Source: Qipengyuania sp. ABI-127-1 (GTDB lineage Bacteria > Pseudomonadota > Alphaproteobacteria > Sphingomonadales > Sphingomonadaceae). From it: a stretch of 64,000 bases of DNA. This document shows positions 51,626 to 64,000 of the stretch, one piece after another. Both the position numbers and the translations under genes were made by a program. The DNA lies in assembly GCA_022953095.1 (NCBI GenBank), contig JALJCR010000001.1, positions 186,001 to 250,000 on the forward strand, read 5' to 3'. The notes under the pieces were generated by a model. The model did not search any database. It was given only the letters and a program-made list of their open reading frames with translations, and was not told the DNA's origin. Numbering within the stretch: position 1 is the stretch's first letter; the number at the start of each line of letters is the position of its first letter.

Positions 51626-53107
51626 ATGAAGGCGATTTTCAGGGCGGGCGCGGCGTTGGCGGTGATGGGCATGATGGTTCCGGCCCATGCCGGTAACGAA
51701 AGCGCACATTCAGAGCAGCGTACCGAGGGGGAGGAGGCGAAACAGGCCGCATTGGCCGAGGCGATGCGGGCGGCCGATCTCTGGATCGAGGGGCAGCGGC
51801 AGTATCGTAAGATCCCGGCGGTCTCGGCAGCGGTGGCGCGCGGGGACGAAACCGTCTGGGCGCAGGGCTTCGGGACGACCGACCGCACACAGACCATGCC
51901 TGCCACGCCCGATACGATCTATTCGATCTGCTCGATATCCAAGCTTTTCACGGCGGTTGCGCTGATGCAGCAATGGGAAGCGGGCCGGGTCGCGCTCGAC
52001 ACCCCCGTGGCGGACTATCTCCCTTGGGCGCAGCTTGCCGACGATCCGCGCGAGAGCGTGCCGGTGACGCTGCGCGGGCTGTTGACCCACTCGGCGGGTC
52101 TCCCGCGTGAATCGGACTTTTCCTATTGGACCGGACCCGATTTCCCCTTTCCTACGCGGGATCAGATCCGGGCGAAGGTGCCCAAACAATCGCCGCTCTA
52201 TCCGGCTGCAACCACCTGGCAATATTCGAATCTCGGCCTTACCCTTGTGGGCAAAACGGTCGAAGCGGTGAGCGGGGAACCCTTCGCCGACTATGTGACC
52301 ACCCATATTCTCGATCCCCTCGGTCTGGAAAACACAAGGCCCGGCATCCCCGCCGAACTCCATGGCCAGCAGCTCGCAGTGGGCTGGGGGGCGCTCGAGG
52401 CGGACGGAACGCGCCCGGATGTCAAACTGTTCGATCCGGCCGGGATCACTCCGGCGGCAGGGTTCAGCGCCAGCGTGGCCGATCTGGCGAAATTCGCCCG
52501 CTGGACCATGCGGCTGGCGAAAAGCGGCGAGCGCGAGGTGCTGCGCGCCTCGACCCTGCGCGAAATGCAGCGGGTGCATTACATTTCGCCCGATTGGGAA
52601 ACGAGTTGGGGACTGGGTTTTTCGGTCAGGCAGGAAAACGGCACGACGGTGGTCGGCCATGGCGGAAGCTGTCCGGGCTATCGCAGCGCGCTGATGATAG
52701 CGCCCAAGGAAGAAATGGGCGTTGCGGTCGCTATGAATGCGATGGACGATCCCGGCTTGCTGGCGCGTGGCATTGCGGCGCTGGTCAAGGCGCGTGGCGA
52801 AGCCAAGCCGTTCGATCCGGTCGCTGGCGTGGAGCTTGGCGATTATGCGGGCGTCTATAGCGGGCAGCCGTGGGATTCGGATTACATGCTGATCCCCTGG
52901 GCGGGCGGGCTGACTTGGCTCGATCCCGATTCCGGCGAGCCGACCAGGCGCATGTGGCGGCTCAAACCGCTGGGCGGCGACCGTTTTCGCGTGGTGACCG
53001 ACAAGGGCGAGGAACGCGATGAGGTGCTGTTCGAGCGCGATCGCGCTGGCAAGGTCCGCGCAGTCCGGCAACATTCGAACACCAGCCGTCGCCTGCGCGG
53101 GCTATAG
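51626..53107 (+). CDS. exported serine hydrolase, beta-lactamase (class C) fold, 493 aa
   Basis: Signal peptide MKAIFRAGAALAVMGMMVPAHA-G. The penicillin-binding/beta-lactamase-like domain has the nucleophile motif SISK (about 111-114), the tyrosine motif YSN (about 196-198) and HGG in VVGHGGSCPGYRS (about 343-355). A C-terminal lipocalin-like extension of about 100 residues follows (DPVAGVELGDYAGVYSGQPW). Such proteins are esterases or D-amino-acid peptidases as often as beta-lactamases, so resistance should not be assumed. GGGAGGG precedes the ATG. Confidence 0.87.
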   Translation: MKAIFRAGAALAVMGMMVPAHAGNESAHSEQRTEGEEAKQAALAEAMRAADLWIEGQRQYRKIPAVSAAVARGDETVWAQGFGTTDRTQTMPATPDTIYSICSISKLFTAVALMQQWEAGRVALDTPVADYLPWAQLADDPRESVPVTLRGLLTHSAGLPRESDFSYWTGPDFPFPTRDQIRAKVPKQSPLYPAATTWQYSNLGLTLVGKTVEAVSGEPFADYVTTHILDPLGLENTRPGIPAELHGQQLAVGWGALEADGTRPDVKLFDPAGITPAAGFSASVADLAKFARWTMRLAKSGEREVLRASTLREMQRVHYISPDWETSWGLGFSVRQENGTTVVGHGGSCPGYRSALMIAPKEEMGVAVAMNAMDDPGLLARGIAALVKARGEAKPFDPVAGVELGDYAGVYSGQPWDSDYMLIPWAGGLTWLDPDSGEPTRRMWRLKPLGGDRFRVVTDKGEERDEVLFERDRAGKVRAVRQHSNTSRRLRGL

Positions 53108-53144
53108 GGTCCGGCAAGGGCTCGATGCCGCAGGCTGCCGAATA

Positions 53145-53654
53145 TCAGATGCCGAGGGCGTTCAGCACGAAAGCGGCGCGCTCGGCCACCGATGTTCGGG
53201 GAAGTTCGACCGGCCGGTAGCCCAATGCGGGCAGCAGCTTTGCCAAGTGGCGATATTCCTCGACCGCCTCGTCGAATGTATGGCGCCTATCGGTGTCGCT
53301 CGCGTAGATTTCGGGCCAGGGCGGGGCAATGAAGACGAGGCTTTCATAGGGCCGCCCACCGCCCAACATATCCGGAACGCTTCCCGCACCCAGCCGCTCG
53401 AGACCCGCCAGTGCATCGATCAGCCCGCGATCGTAGAACACCGGTTCGCGTGTCGAGCGATGGATCTCCAAGTCCGCCCGGGCCGTGTCCGCCGCCGCCA
53501 GGAGGAAGCCGTGCAGATCGCTCCACGGTGCGATGCCGCGCGCGATCAGGCGGCGGCCCGGTTCCGCCACGGTGCGTAATCCGCGATCCGCCAGTTCGGC
53601 TATCAGCGTCGATTTTCCGCCACCCGAACAGCCAGTGATCAGGTAATCCGCCAA
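53145..53654 (-). CDS. small P-loop ATPase (AAA_28-like), 169 aa
   Basis: Walker A GCSGGGKST (about 8-16) near the N-terminus and a Walker B-like VFYDRG (about 71-76). The overall pattern resembles predicted ATPases of the AAA_28 group, related to NadR-type kinases. Substrate unknown. It follows gltD by 7 bp on the same strand and may be read in the same transcript. Confidence 0.75.
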   Translation of the reverse strand: MADYLITGCSGGGKSTLIAELADRGLRTVAEPGRRLIARGIAPWSDLHGFLLAAADTARADLEIHRSTREPVFYDRGLIDALAGLERLGAGSVPDMLGGGRPYESLVFIAPPWPEIYASDTDRRHTFDEAVEEYRHLAKLLPALGYRPVELPRTSVAERAAFVLNALGI

Positions 53655-53661
53655 GCGAGCC

Positions 53662-55098
53662 TCAGCGTGGCAGGGCGCTTTCGCCCATCAGTGCCTTGTC
53701 GACGGCATGAGCGCATTGGCGCCCCTCGCGGATCGCCCAGACTACCAGGCTCTGCCCGCGCCGCATGTCGCCGCAGGAAAACACGTTCGCCTCGCTCGTG
53801 AGATACCAGTCGGTATCCGCCGCGACATTGCCGCGCGTGTCGAGGTCGACGCCCGCGCGGTCGAGCAGGCCGCGCCGCTTGGGGCCGGTGAAGCCCATCG
53901 CCAGGAGGATGAGGTCGGCCTTGAGCGTGAACTCGCTGCCTTCGATCTCCTGCATGCGGCCATCTTTCCATTCGACCCGCACGCATTCGAGACCCGCGAC
54001 ATCGCCGTTTTCCTCGACCACGCGCTTGGTCAGAACGGCCCAGTCGCGCTCGACGCCCTCCTCGTGGCTGGACGATGTGCGCAGTTTCAGCGGCCAGTCG
54101 GGCCAGGTCAGCGCCTTGTCTTCCTTTTCGGGCGGCTTGGGCATGATTTCGAGCTGGGTGACGCTGGCAGCGCCCTGGCGGTTGGACGTGCCGACACAGT
54201 CGCTACCGGTATCGCCGCCGCCGATCACGATCACATGCTTGCCCGTAGCCGTCAGGCTGCCGCGCGGCGCGGCGCGGACTTCGTCATCGCCCGCATTGCG
54301 CTTGTTCTGCTGGGTGAGGAATTCCATCGCCAGCCGCACACCATCGAGCTCCGAACCAGGAATGTCGAGCATGCGCGCTTCTTCCGCGCCGCCGGCCAGG
54401 ACCACGGCATCGAAATTCTCCTGCAGGGCCTGAAAGCTGACCTCGACGCCGACTTCGCTCGATGTGCGGAACTGGACGCCTTCGGCCTCCATCTGCACCG
54501 CGCGGCGGTTGATCAGGTGCTTTTCCATCTTGAAGTCGGGAATGCCGTAGCGAAGCAGCCCGCCGATCCGGTCGGCCTTCTCGAACACGGTCACGGCATG
54601 GCCCGCCCGCGCAAGTTGCTGGGCGCAGGCGAGGCCCGCCGGGCCGCTGCCTATCACCGCGACCGATTTGCCGGTGTGCTTTTCGGGAAGCTGCGGCTTG
54701 ACCCAGCCTTCCTTGAAGCCACGGTCGATGATCGCGCACTCGATCGACTTGATCGTCACCGGGCTGTCGATCAGGTTCAGCGTGCAGGCCGCCTCGCACG
54801 GGGCGGGGCACACGCGGCCGGTGAACTCGGGGAAATTGTTGGTCGAATGCAGCACTTTGAGCGCATTCTTCCAGTCGTCTTCATAGACGAGATGATTCCA
54901 GTCCGGGATGATATTGTTCACCGGGCAACCGGTGTGACAATATGGAATGCCGCAATTCATGCACCGGGACGCCTGCGTCCGCAGTTGGTCGTCCGACAAG
55001 GGAACCACGAACTCATTATAATGCGTCAGCCGCTCTTCGGGATCGCGATAGGTGCGATCTTTGCGCTCATATTCGAGAAAGCCGGTTTCCTTGCCCAC
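53662..55098 (-). CDS. gltD: glutamate synthase (NADPH) small subunit, 478 aa
   Basis: Supplies electrons from NADPH to the large GOGAT subunit. The N-terminal cysteine motifs for [4Fe-4S] clusters are [17 protein letters not shown] (about 43-59) and [11 protein letters not shown] (about 95-105). The FAD-binding fold is [20 protein letters not shown] (about 146-165) and the NADPH fold [20 protein letters not shown] (about 290-309). Translation starts at GTG with GGAG 10 nt upstream. It is 126 bp downstream of gltB, separated by REP-like palindromes. Confidence 0.96.
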   Translation of the reverse strand: MGKETGFLEYERKDRTYRDPEERLTHYNEFVVPLSDDQLRTQASRCMNCGIPYCHTGCPVNNIIPDWNHLVYEDDWKNALKVLHSTNNFPEFTGRVCPAPCEAACTLNLIDSPVTIKSIECAIIDRGFKEGWVKPQLPEKHTGKSVAVIGSGPAGLACAQQLARAGHAVTVFEKADRIGGLLRYGIPDFKMEKHLINRRAVQMEAEGVQFRTSSEVGVEVSFQALQENFDAVVLAGGAEEARMLDIPGSELDGVRLAMEFLTQQNKRNAGDDEVRAAPRGSLTATGKHVIVIGGGDTGSDCVGTSNRQGAASVTQLEIMPKPPEKEDKALTWPDWPLKLRTSSSHEEGVERDWAVLTKRVVEENGDVAGLECVRVEWKDGRMQEIEGSEFTLKADLILLAMGFTGPKRRGLLDRAGVDLDTRGNVAADTDWYLTSEANVFSCGDMRRGQSLVVWAIREGRQCAHAVDKALMGESALPR

Positions 55099-55127
55099 GG
55101 GGTCAAATCTCCGATTTGGCCGAAGCC

Positions 55128-55202
55128 CCCGCGCAGGCGGGAGTCCCGCCAGGCTTTGCGGGAAAGTTGAAAATAGATACGGGATTCCCGCCTTCGCGGG
55201 AA
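55128..55202. repeat. REP-like palindrome cluster between gltB and gltD
   Basis: Three nested stems of the same core: CCCGC-gcag-GCGGG (55128-55141), TCCCGC-N8-GCGGGA (55144-55163) and TTCCCGC-cttc-GCGGGAA (55185-55202). The word C-CCGC / GCGGG with a short loop recurs in intergenic repeats of many alphaproteobacterial genomes. It could set the ratio of the two subunits by protecting the gltB transcript end. Confidence 0.6.
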
Positions 55203-55224
55203 GAACGGGGTAGGTTGATGTTGC

Positions 55225-59880
<4,656 letters not shown>

Positions 59881-60112
59881 GGGCGAAGCGTCCTCCTTCG
59901 TGCCCACCAACCGGCCTCGCTTTATGCGGGGCGGCCGGGAGCAGGGTCGATCGGCGCCGAACACGGCGCCTGCAAAATTGCGCGAAGGCCCGTCATGCCG
60001 ACAGGAAAGGTTTTTTGCAACTGCGAGAAGCGTAGCAAAATTTCACGGACATCAAGATTTACGCTTTTCGGTACGATTCCGTAGCGGAAATCCGACCCCT
60101 TCGGCGCGAGCC
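59881..60112 (-). promoter_or_regulatory. gltB leader region with two hairpins
   Basis: On the transcribed strand two GC-rich stems precede gltB: GGCGCC-N6-GGCGCC (59953-59970) and CCGGCC-N16-GGCCGG (59911-59938). A 24-codon frame ([20 protein letters not shown] and four more residues, stop TAA) spans the first stem. It has no run of Gln or Glu codons, so it is not an obvious attenuator. The AT-rich part around 60021-60065 probably holds the promoter. Confidence 0.35.
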
Positions 60113-61099
60113 TTATTCGGGCTTGCCCACCCGGCTGAGTTTGTCGAGCGCGCTGCGCAGTTCAGCCTGCGGATCGCTCGGGCTTTGGGCTGGAACCGGA
60201 CCGGGCGCCTCGCGCTCGGCTTCGCGGTGCAGGGAAGCGCTAACGGGATCGCCCTCGTTCGTGGCGGCCTGGGCAGGCGGCCCCGCCTTCAGCGCGGCGA
60301 GCGCGGCGCCGAGCCGTTCGGTCAGCGCATCGAGAGGAAGATCGCCAATTGCGGCGGGCATCACAGTGTCGTTTCCCGGCGTATCCGAATCTTCGGGGTG
60401 CTCTTCGGAACCGACCGCGTCTGCGATCGCTGCGGTGTCCCGAGCTTCGGGCAACGGAGCGTCCGAAGGCGCCTCTGCCGCCATGCCGGGCGATTCCCGT
60501 GATTCGTCCCAGGCAGGCGCGATACCCGTTTCGGGGAGCAGCTCTTCCCAGTCCTCGGAAATAAACCGGTCCTCGGCCCTGCCATCGATCTGGTCGATTC
60601 CAGGCGCGTGCCCGCTTTCGGTGGGGGCTGCCTGCTCCGCAGGGCTTTCGTCCTCGATCTGCTTGTCGGCCATGCCAATCCCTTCCTCGGCGATGTCCTC
60701 GCGCGGATTGAAGGGGCGGCGCGGGGCACCTGCCTCAAGCGGGGCAGGCCCGGTCTCGATGCCCTGTTCGTCTTCGCGATCCTGCAACCAGATCCCGGCG
60801 CTGTCCGTTTCGGCGTCGTCGTCATCCGCCCGCGAAGCCTCGTTGATCGCCGCCACGCGGATTGCAAGCACAAGACCGATGAACAGGCCGAGCGCCGCAG
60901 CGATCAGCGACAATGCCGCGCGGATCGCGGTGCTATCGCTCAGAATACCGGCGATGCCGATGCGTTCGGCCAGCACTGCGTGGATGGCCGGCGGCATGAC
61001 GAAGAGGCCAAGGCCGAGCAGTAAGGCGAACCACGCGGCCACGCCCCATTTGAAAGCGGGGTGGCTGCTGATCGGCGCAGTGCGTTTGGCGGCAGTCAT
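60113..61099 (-). CDS. membrane-anchored acidic protein of unknown function, 328 aa
   Basis: Two hydrophobic segments (WGVAAWFALLLGLGLFVMPP, about 18-37, and ALSLIAAALGLFIGLVLAIR, about 62-81) are followed by about 245 residues that are very rich in Glu, Asp, Ala and Pro and look disordered. A short helical module ends the protein (LDALTERLGAALAALKAG; ELRSALDKLSRV). No family is recognised. It lies 12 bp downstream of the glycosyltransferase on the same strand, so it may belong to the polysaccharide locus. Confidence 0.7.
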   Translation of the reverse strand: MTAAKRTAPISSHPAFKWGVAAWFALLLGLGLFVMPPAIHAVLAERIGIAGILSDSTAIRAALSLIAAALGLFIGLVLAIRVAAINEASRADDDDAETDSAGIWLQDREDEQGIETGPAPLEAGAPRRPFNPREDIAEEGIGMADKQIEDESPAEQAAPTESGHAPGIDQIDGRAEDRFISEDWEELLPETGIAPAWDESRESPGMAAEAPSDAPLPEARDTAAIADAVGSEEHPEDSDTPGNDTVMPAAIGDLPLDALTERLGAALAALKAGPPAQAATNEGDPVSASLHREAEREAPGPVPAQSPSDPQAELRSALDKLSRVGKPE

Positions 61100-61110
61100 C
61101 GCTTACCCAA

Positions 61111-62346
61111 TCACCCGTTCAATGCGGCTCCTGCGGCCGCGGCAGATTCGTTTCCTAGCAGAGCTTGGTAAACGGCCCGATAACGATCGATGTTCCGCGC
61201 CCAGTCATGGTTTTCGGCGACATGGAGCCGTCCGGCCTCTCGCATGCCCGGCCAGCGATACTTCTCGTCGATGAAGCGCGCCAGCGCTGTGGCAATCCCG
61301 GGCGGATCGTCGGGCGGAAACAGCAGTCCGGTCACGCCGTCTTCGATCAGCTCGCGATGTCCGCCGACATCGCTCGCCGCGACGATCCGCTGCTGCGCCA
61401 TCGCCTCCAGCGGTTTCAGCGGAGTCACCAGATCGGTCAGACGCGATTTTTTGCGCGGATAGGCAAGCACGTCGACGAGCGAATAATACCGCTCGACTTC
61501 GGAATGCGGGACGCGCCCGGTGAACACGATTGCCTCCCCGGCTGAAGACGCGGCAGCCTGCGCCCGCAGCGCTTCGTCCATCGGTCCGCCACCCACTAAC
61601 AACAATTGGGCAGCCGGGTGGTGCTCGCGCAGCAGCGGCATGGCAGCGATCAGATCGTCGAGCCCCTCATAGTCGTAGAAGCTGCCGATGAAGCCGATCA
61701 CCGGTCCCCCGCCAATACCGATTGCTTCGGCCAGTGCGCCATCGCGCGGCGGGGCATCGCCGAACAGAGTGAGATCGACGCCATTGGGCGAAAGGCCGAT
61801 CTTGGCGCCATCATGGCCGCGCGCTACCAGGTCGTCGCGCAGGCCTGCGCAAATGGTGAAGACTGCATCGGCCCCGGCCACCACCCGGTTCTCGAGTGAC
61901 CGGGTGAGGCGGTATTTGAGCGATCCTTCGCGTCCCGTCCCGTTGCCGACAGCGGCATCTTCCCAGAACGCACGGATTTCGTAAACGAAGGGCAAATCCA
62001 GTTGGCGCGCGGCCCGCAGTCCCGCCATGCCGCACAGTGCGGGCGAATGGGCGTGCAGAATGTCGGGGCGCCAATCGGCGGCCACTCTCTCGATACCTTT
62101 TCGCAGCGATTCGATTTCGCGCCATTCGCGCAGACCCGGAGGGCCGGAGGGAATATCGCCAACCCGGTGGAAGGTAAGCCCCTCGACCTGTTCGATCGCC
62201 GGACCGCCTCCCGAATGGCGCGCGCCGGTAATCCCGCGAACCTCCATGCCCGCTGCGCGCAGGCTTTTCAGGATAGCGCGCGTACGAAAGGTGTAGCCAC
62301 TGTGCAGCGGCAGCGAATGGTCGAGGACATGCAGAATGCGGGTCAT
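61111..62346 (-). CDS. group 1 glycosyltransferase, exosortase A-associated type, 411 aa
   Basis: GT-B fold retaining glycosyltransferase (GT4). The start ILHVLDHSLPLHSGYTFRTR with the following ARHSGGG segment is typical of the exosortase A system-associated subgroup. The donor half has GFIGSFYDYEGLDDLIAAMP (about 219-238), PRKKSRLTDLVTPLKPLEAM and ASDVGGHRELIEDG, containing the E-x7-E motif. It probably adds a sugar to a lipid-linked exopolysaccharide repeat at the inner face of the cytoplasmic membrane. Confidence 0.87.
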   Translation of the reverse strand: MTRILHVLDHSLPLHSGYTFRTRAILKSLRAAGMEVRGITGARHSGGGPAIEQVEGLTFHRVGDIPSGPPGLREWREIESLRKGIERVAADWRPDILHAHSPALCGMAGLRAARQLDLPFVYEIRAFWEDAAVGNGTGREGSLKYRLTRSLENRVVAGADAVFTICAGLRDDLVARGHDGAKIGLSPNGVDLTLFGDAPPRDGALAEAIGIGGGPVIGFIGSFYDYEGLDDLIAAMPLLREHHPAAQLLLVGGGPMDEALRAQAAASSAGEAIVFTGRVPHSEVERYYSLVDVLAYPRKKSRLTDLVTPLKPLEAMAQQRIVAASDVGGHRELIEDGVTGLLFPPDDPPGIATALARFIDEKYRWPGMREAGRLHVAENHDWARNIDRYRAVYQALLGNESAAAAGAALNG

Positions 62347-62427
62347 GGGATCGCCGATGTGACACAGTACACTTAACGCCGCGTCAACCCCGGTGCATTA
62401 GGGGTTCATGCGAGAAAGCACCCCATA

Positions 62428-62610
62428 GTGATCGATTACCTCGCCCTCGGACTGACTCACGCGCTGATCCTCATCGGGATATTGCGCGTGATTGCGCGCG
62501 ATGAACTCGATCGCGAGGATCCGCCCGGTGCCGAAATTGCAGAGGGCAAGCCCAAAGAACGCGCGGCTCGCCGTGCACGCCGCGAGCGGGGCCAAGCCTC
62601 CGATGCTTGA
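62428..62610 (+). CDS. small membrane protein, 60 aa
   Basis: An N-terminal hydrophobic helix (LALGLTHALILIGILRVIA) is followed by a charged tail rich in Arg, Glu and Ala. The start is GTG. It overlaps the next gene by 8 bp, in a different frame, indicating coupled translation with the ligase-like protein. The gene is divergent from the glycosyltransferase. Function unknown. Confidence 0.6.
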   Translation: MIDYLALGLTHALILIGILRVIARDELDREDPPGAEIAEGKPKERAARRARRERGQASDA

Positions 62611-64000
62611 CCTGGCACTGTTCCTGTTTGTGATGGCGCTCTTCGCGCTCGGCCTCAGACGCCCGTTTGTCTGGGTCCTGGCTTATCTCTACATCGACAT
62701 CCTCGCCCCGCAGAAGATCGGCTGGACGCTGACCCCGCTGCTCCCGATTTCCCTCATCGCCTTCGTCCTGGCCTTTGTCGGCTGGGCCGTGACCGACACG
62801 AAATCGCAGATCCGTTTTACACTGCGTCAGGGTATCATGGTCGCGTTTCTCGGCTGGTGTTTCCTGACGCTGCAATGGGCCGATTTCCCCGTGGAGGCAG
62901 CCACCAAATGGGAATGGGTCTGGCGTGCGCTGGTCTTCGCGATCTTCCTGCCTTTCACCCTGGTCACCCGGCTCAGGATCGAACTTGCGACGCTGGTGGT
63001 GACGCTGACCGCGGGGGCGATCATCATTTCCGCCAGCCTCAAGACCGTGCTGGGCGGCGGAGGGTACGGCAATCTCTATTTCTTCGTGAACGACAATTCG
63101 AACATTTATGAAAGTTCGACGCTGTCCACCGTCGCGGTCGGGCTCATCCCGATCATCTGGTGGTTCATGCACCATGGGAAAGTGTTTCCGCCAGACTGGC
63201 GGGTGAAGCTGTTCGGCTGGGCCTTCATCTTCGCCTGCCTGCTGATCCCGGTCGGCACCGAGGCCCGTACCGGCCTCGTCTGTATCGGCGTACTTGCGCT
63301 GTTGCTGCTGCGCGACGTCAAGCGGCGGCTGACCTTCGTCGCTGCCGGTGCGGCGATGGTCCTGATGGCCGCGCCGTTCCTGCCCCAAAGCTATTACGAG
63401 CGTATGGGGCTTATTGCCGGCCACGAAGAGGACCAGTCCGCCTCGACCCGCCTCGCAGTGTGGCAGTGGACCTACGATTACGCGCTCGAGAACCCGATGG
63501 GTGGAGGCTTCGATTCCTATCGCGGAAACCGGTTCGAATACCGCCTGCCGCAGGTCGAGGAGAACGCGAACACGACCATGGTCGAGTATCGGGATGTGGT
63601 CGACGAGGCGCGCGCTTTCCATTCGTCGATCTTCGAAGTGCTCGGCGAACAGGGCTGGGTGGGCCTGTTCCTGTGGCTGTGGCTGCATGCCAGCGGGCTG
63701 TGGCAGATGGAAAGGATCCGCCGACGCTGGCGGGGGCGCGAAGGCGCGAGCTGGCAGGCGCCGCTCGCCAGCGCCCTGCAGATGGCGCAGATCATCTACT
63801 TGGTCGGATCGCTCTTCCAGGGGATCGCCTATCAGCCGGTGATCCTGATCCTGATTGGCCTGCAATGCGGGCTGTGGGCCTATCTCAAGCGCTGCGACGA
63901 GGCCGCTACGGGCCGTACCTCCCGCCGCCGCGCGGCCCAGCGCTCGGACCCCCAGCGCGCAACCAGCCGATCGAATGCTTCGCGCTCGGCCCCCTCGAGC
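62603..64000 (+). CDS. O-antigen ligase-like polytopic membrane protein, exosortase A-associated; 3' end outside window
   Basis: The frame from ATG stays open for 466 codons to the last base of the window. About ten membrane helices are visible (for example LALFLFVMALFALGLRRPFV at the N-terminus and LLIPVGTEARTGLVCIGVLA midway). The Wzy_C-like segment holds GTEARTG and HSSIFEVLGEQGWVGLFLWL, where the conserved Arg and His of ligases lie. It resembles the exosortase A-associated O-glycosylation ligase family. The last 30 residues are basic and low-complexity, so the true stop is probably close. It should transfer or polymerise a lipid-linked glycan in the periplasm. Confidence 0.85.
   Translation, partial: MLDLALFLFVMALFALGLRRPFVWVLAYLYIDILAPQKIGWTLTPLLPISLIAFVLAFVGWAVTDTKSQIRFTLRQGIMVAFLGWCFLTLQWADFPVEAATKWEWVWRALVFAIFLPFTLVTRLRIELATLVVTLTAGAIIISASLKTVLGGGGYGNLYFFVNDNSNIYESSTLSTVAVGLIPIIWWFMHHGKVFPPDWRVKLFGWAFIFACLLIPVGTEARTGLVCIGVLALLLLRDVKRRLTFVAAGAAMVLMAAPFLPQSYYERMGLIAGHEEDQSASTRLAVWQWTYDYALENPMGGGFDSYRGNRFEYRLPQVEENANTTMVEYRDVVDEARAFHSSIFEVLGEQGWVGLFLWLWLHASGLWQMERIRRRWRGREGASWQAPLASALQMAQIIYLVGSLFQGIAYQPVILILIGLQCGLWAYLKRCDEAATGRTSRRRAAQRSDPQRATSRSNASRSAPSS

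Noticed and set aside
51626..53107. Annotation as an antibiotic-resistance beta-lactamase
   Set aside because: The SxxK, YxN and HGG motifs are shared by esterases and peptidases of the fold, and the C-terminal extension is typical of those; resistance cannot be inferred.
59911..59970. A glutamine/glutamate attenuator upstream of gltB
   Set aside because: The short frame there lacks a run of Gln or Glu codons and no alternative pairing was found, unlike the thrS leader.
62471..63865. Minus-strand open frame (464 codons) at the right edge
   Set aside because: The plus-strand frame codes a coherent polytopic ligase-like protein; the minus frame is His/Asp/Arg-rich low-information sequence.

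Overview
The window is a GC-rich chromosomal segment that reads as an alphaproteobacterium of the Sphingomonadales, most likely Erythrobacteraceae-like. The evidence is the large 1,562-residue NAD-glutamate dehydrogenase, a CYP153A-type alkane/fatty-acid P450, acetoacetyl-CoA reductase (PHB pathway), DUF3576-leuS-lptE-holA and rnd-lptC-lptA gene orders, many ATGA/GTGA translational couplings, and an exosortase A-associated polysaccharide locus at the right edge. The genus is inference. No rRNA, tRNA, CRISPR array, insertion sequence or prophage was seen.

Layout. 1-4320: a visibly more AT-rich accessory segment with an exported protein of unknown function, an orphan 115-residue protein, a DUF5677-like protein, a relaxase and a MobC-like partner. 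It looks like the mobilisation end of an integrated mobilisable element; no integrase is in view, and several inverted repeats lie in its two gene-free stretches. 4321-11635: tandem-PilZ protein, exported MsrB, CYP153A P450, an ABC exporter (ATPase plus ABC-2 permease), QueG, and a putidaredoxin-reductase-type flavoprotein that could serve the P450. 11682-16370: NAD-glutamate dehydrogenase. 16550-22332: a long minus-strand gene run (60-residue membrane peptide, 191-residue membrane protein, XRE regulator, YjgN-like membrane protein, M48 peptidase, alpha/beta hydrolase, TPR protein, luciferase-like oxidoreductase), headed by a good sigma70 promoter whose -10 lies inside a perfect palindrome.

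22493-36644: PhoD phosphatase, then thrS preceded by a Thr-rich leader peptide and competing hairpins (the most interesting signal here), a TauE/SafE permease, agmatine deiminase, an M28 peptidase, the coupled trio glnE-bcp-DUF455, an M23 endopeptidase with a structured leader and clear terminator, and an acyl-CoA synthetase. 36977-43979: the YqiJ/YqiK flotillin pair, galU, murA, two small proteins, phaB and an exported protein with a beta-barrel-like C-terminus. 44316-50738: DUF3576 lipoprotein, leuS, lptE and holA facing rnd-lptC-lptA, so LPS transport components meet tail to tail. 50817-59880: ung, a serine beta-lactamase-fold hydrolase, a small P-loop ATPase, and glutamate synthase gltB-gltD with a REP-like palindrome cluster between the subunits. 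60113-64000: an acidic membrane-anchored protein, an exosortase A-type glycosyltransferase, a tiny membrane peptide and a polytopic O-antigen-ligase-like protein that runs off the window.

How they work together. Nitrogen assimilation is well represented (GOGAT, glutamine synthetase adenylyltransferase, NAD-GDH). Envelope biogenesis is the second theme (murA, galU, lptA/C/E, M23, M48, exosortase-type glycan genes). Translation quality and supply (thrS, leuS, queG) and redox repair (msrB, bcp) complete the housekeeping content. Functions come from reading motifs by eye; no database search was possible.
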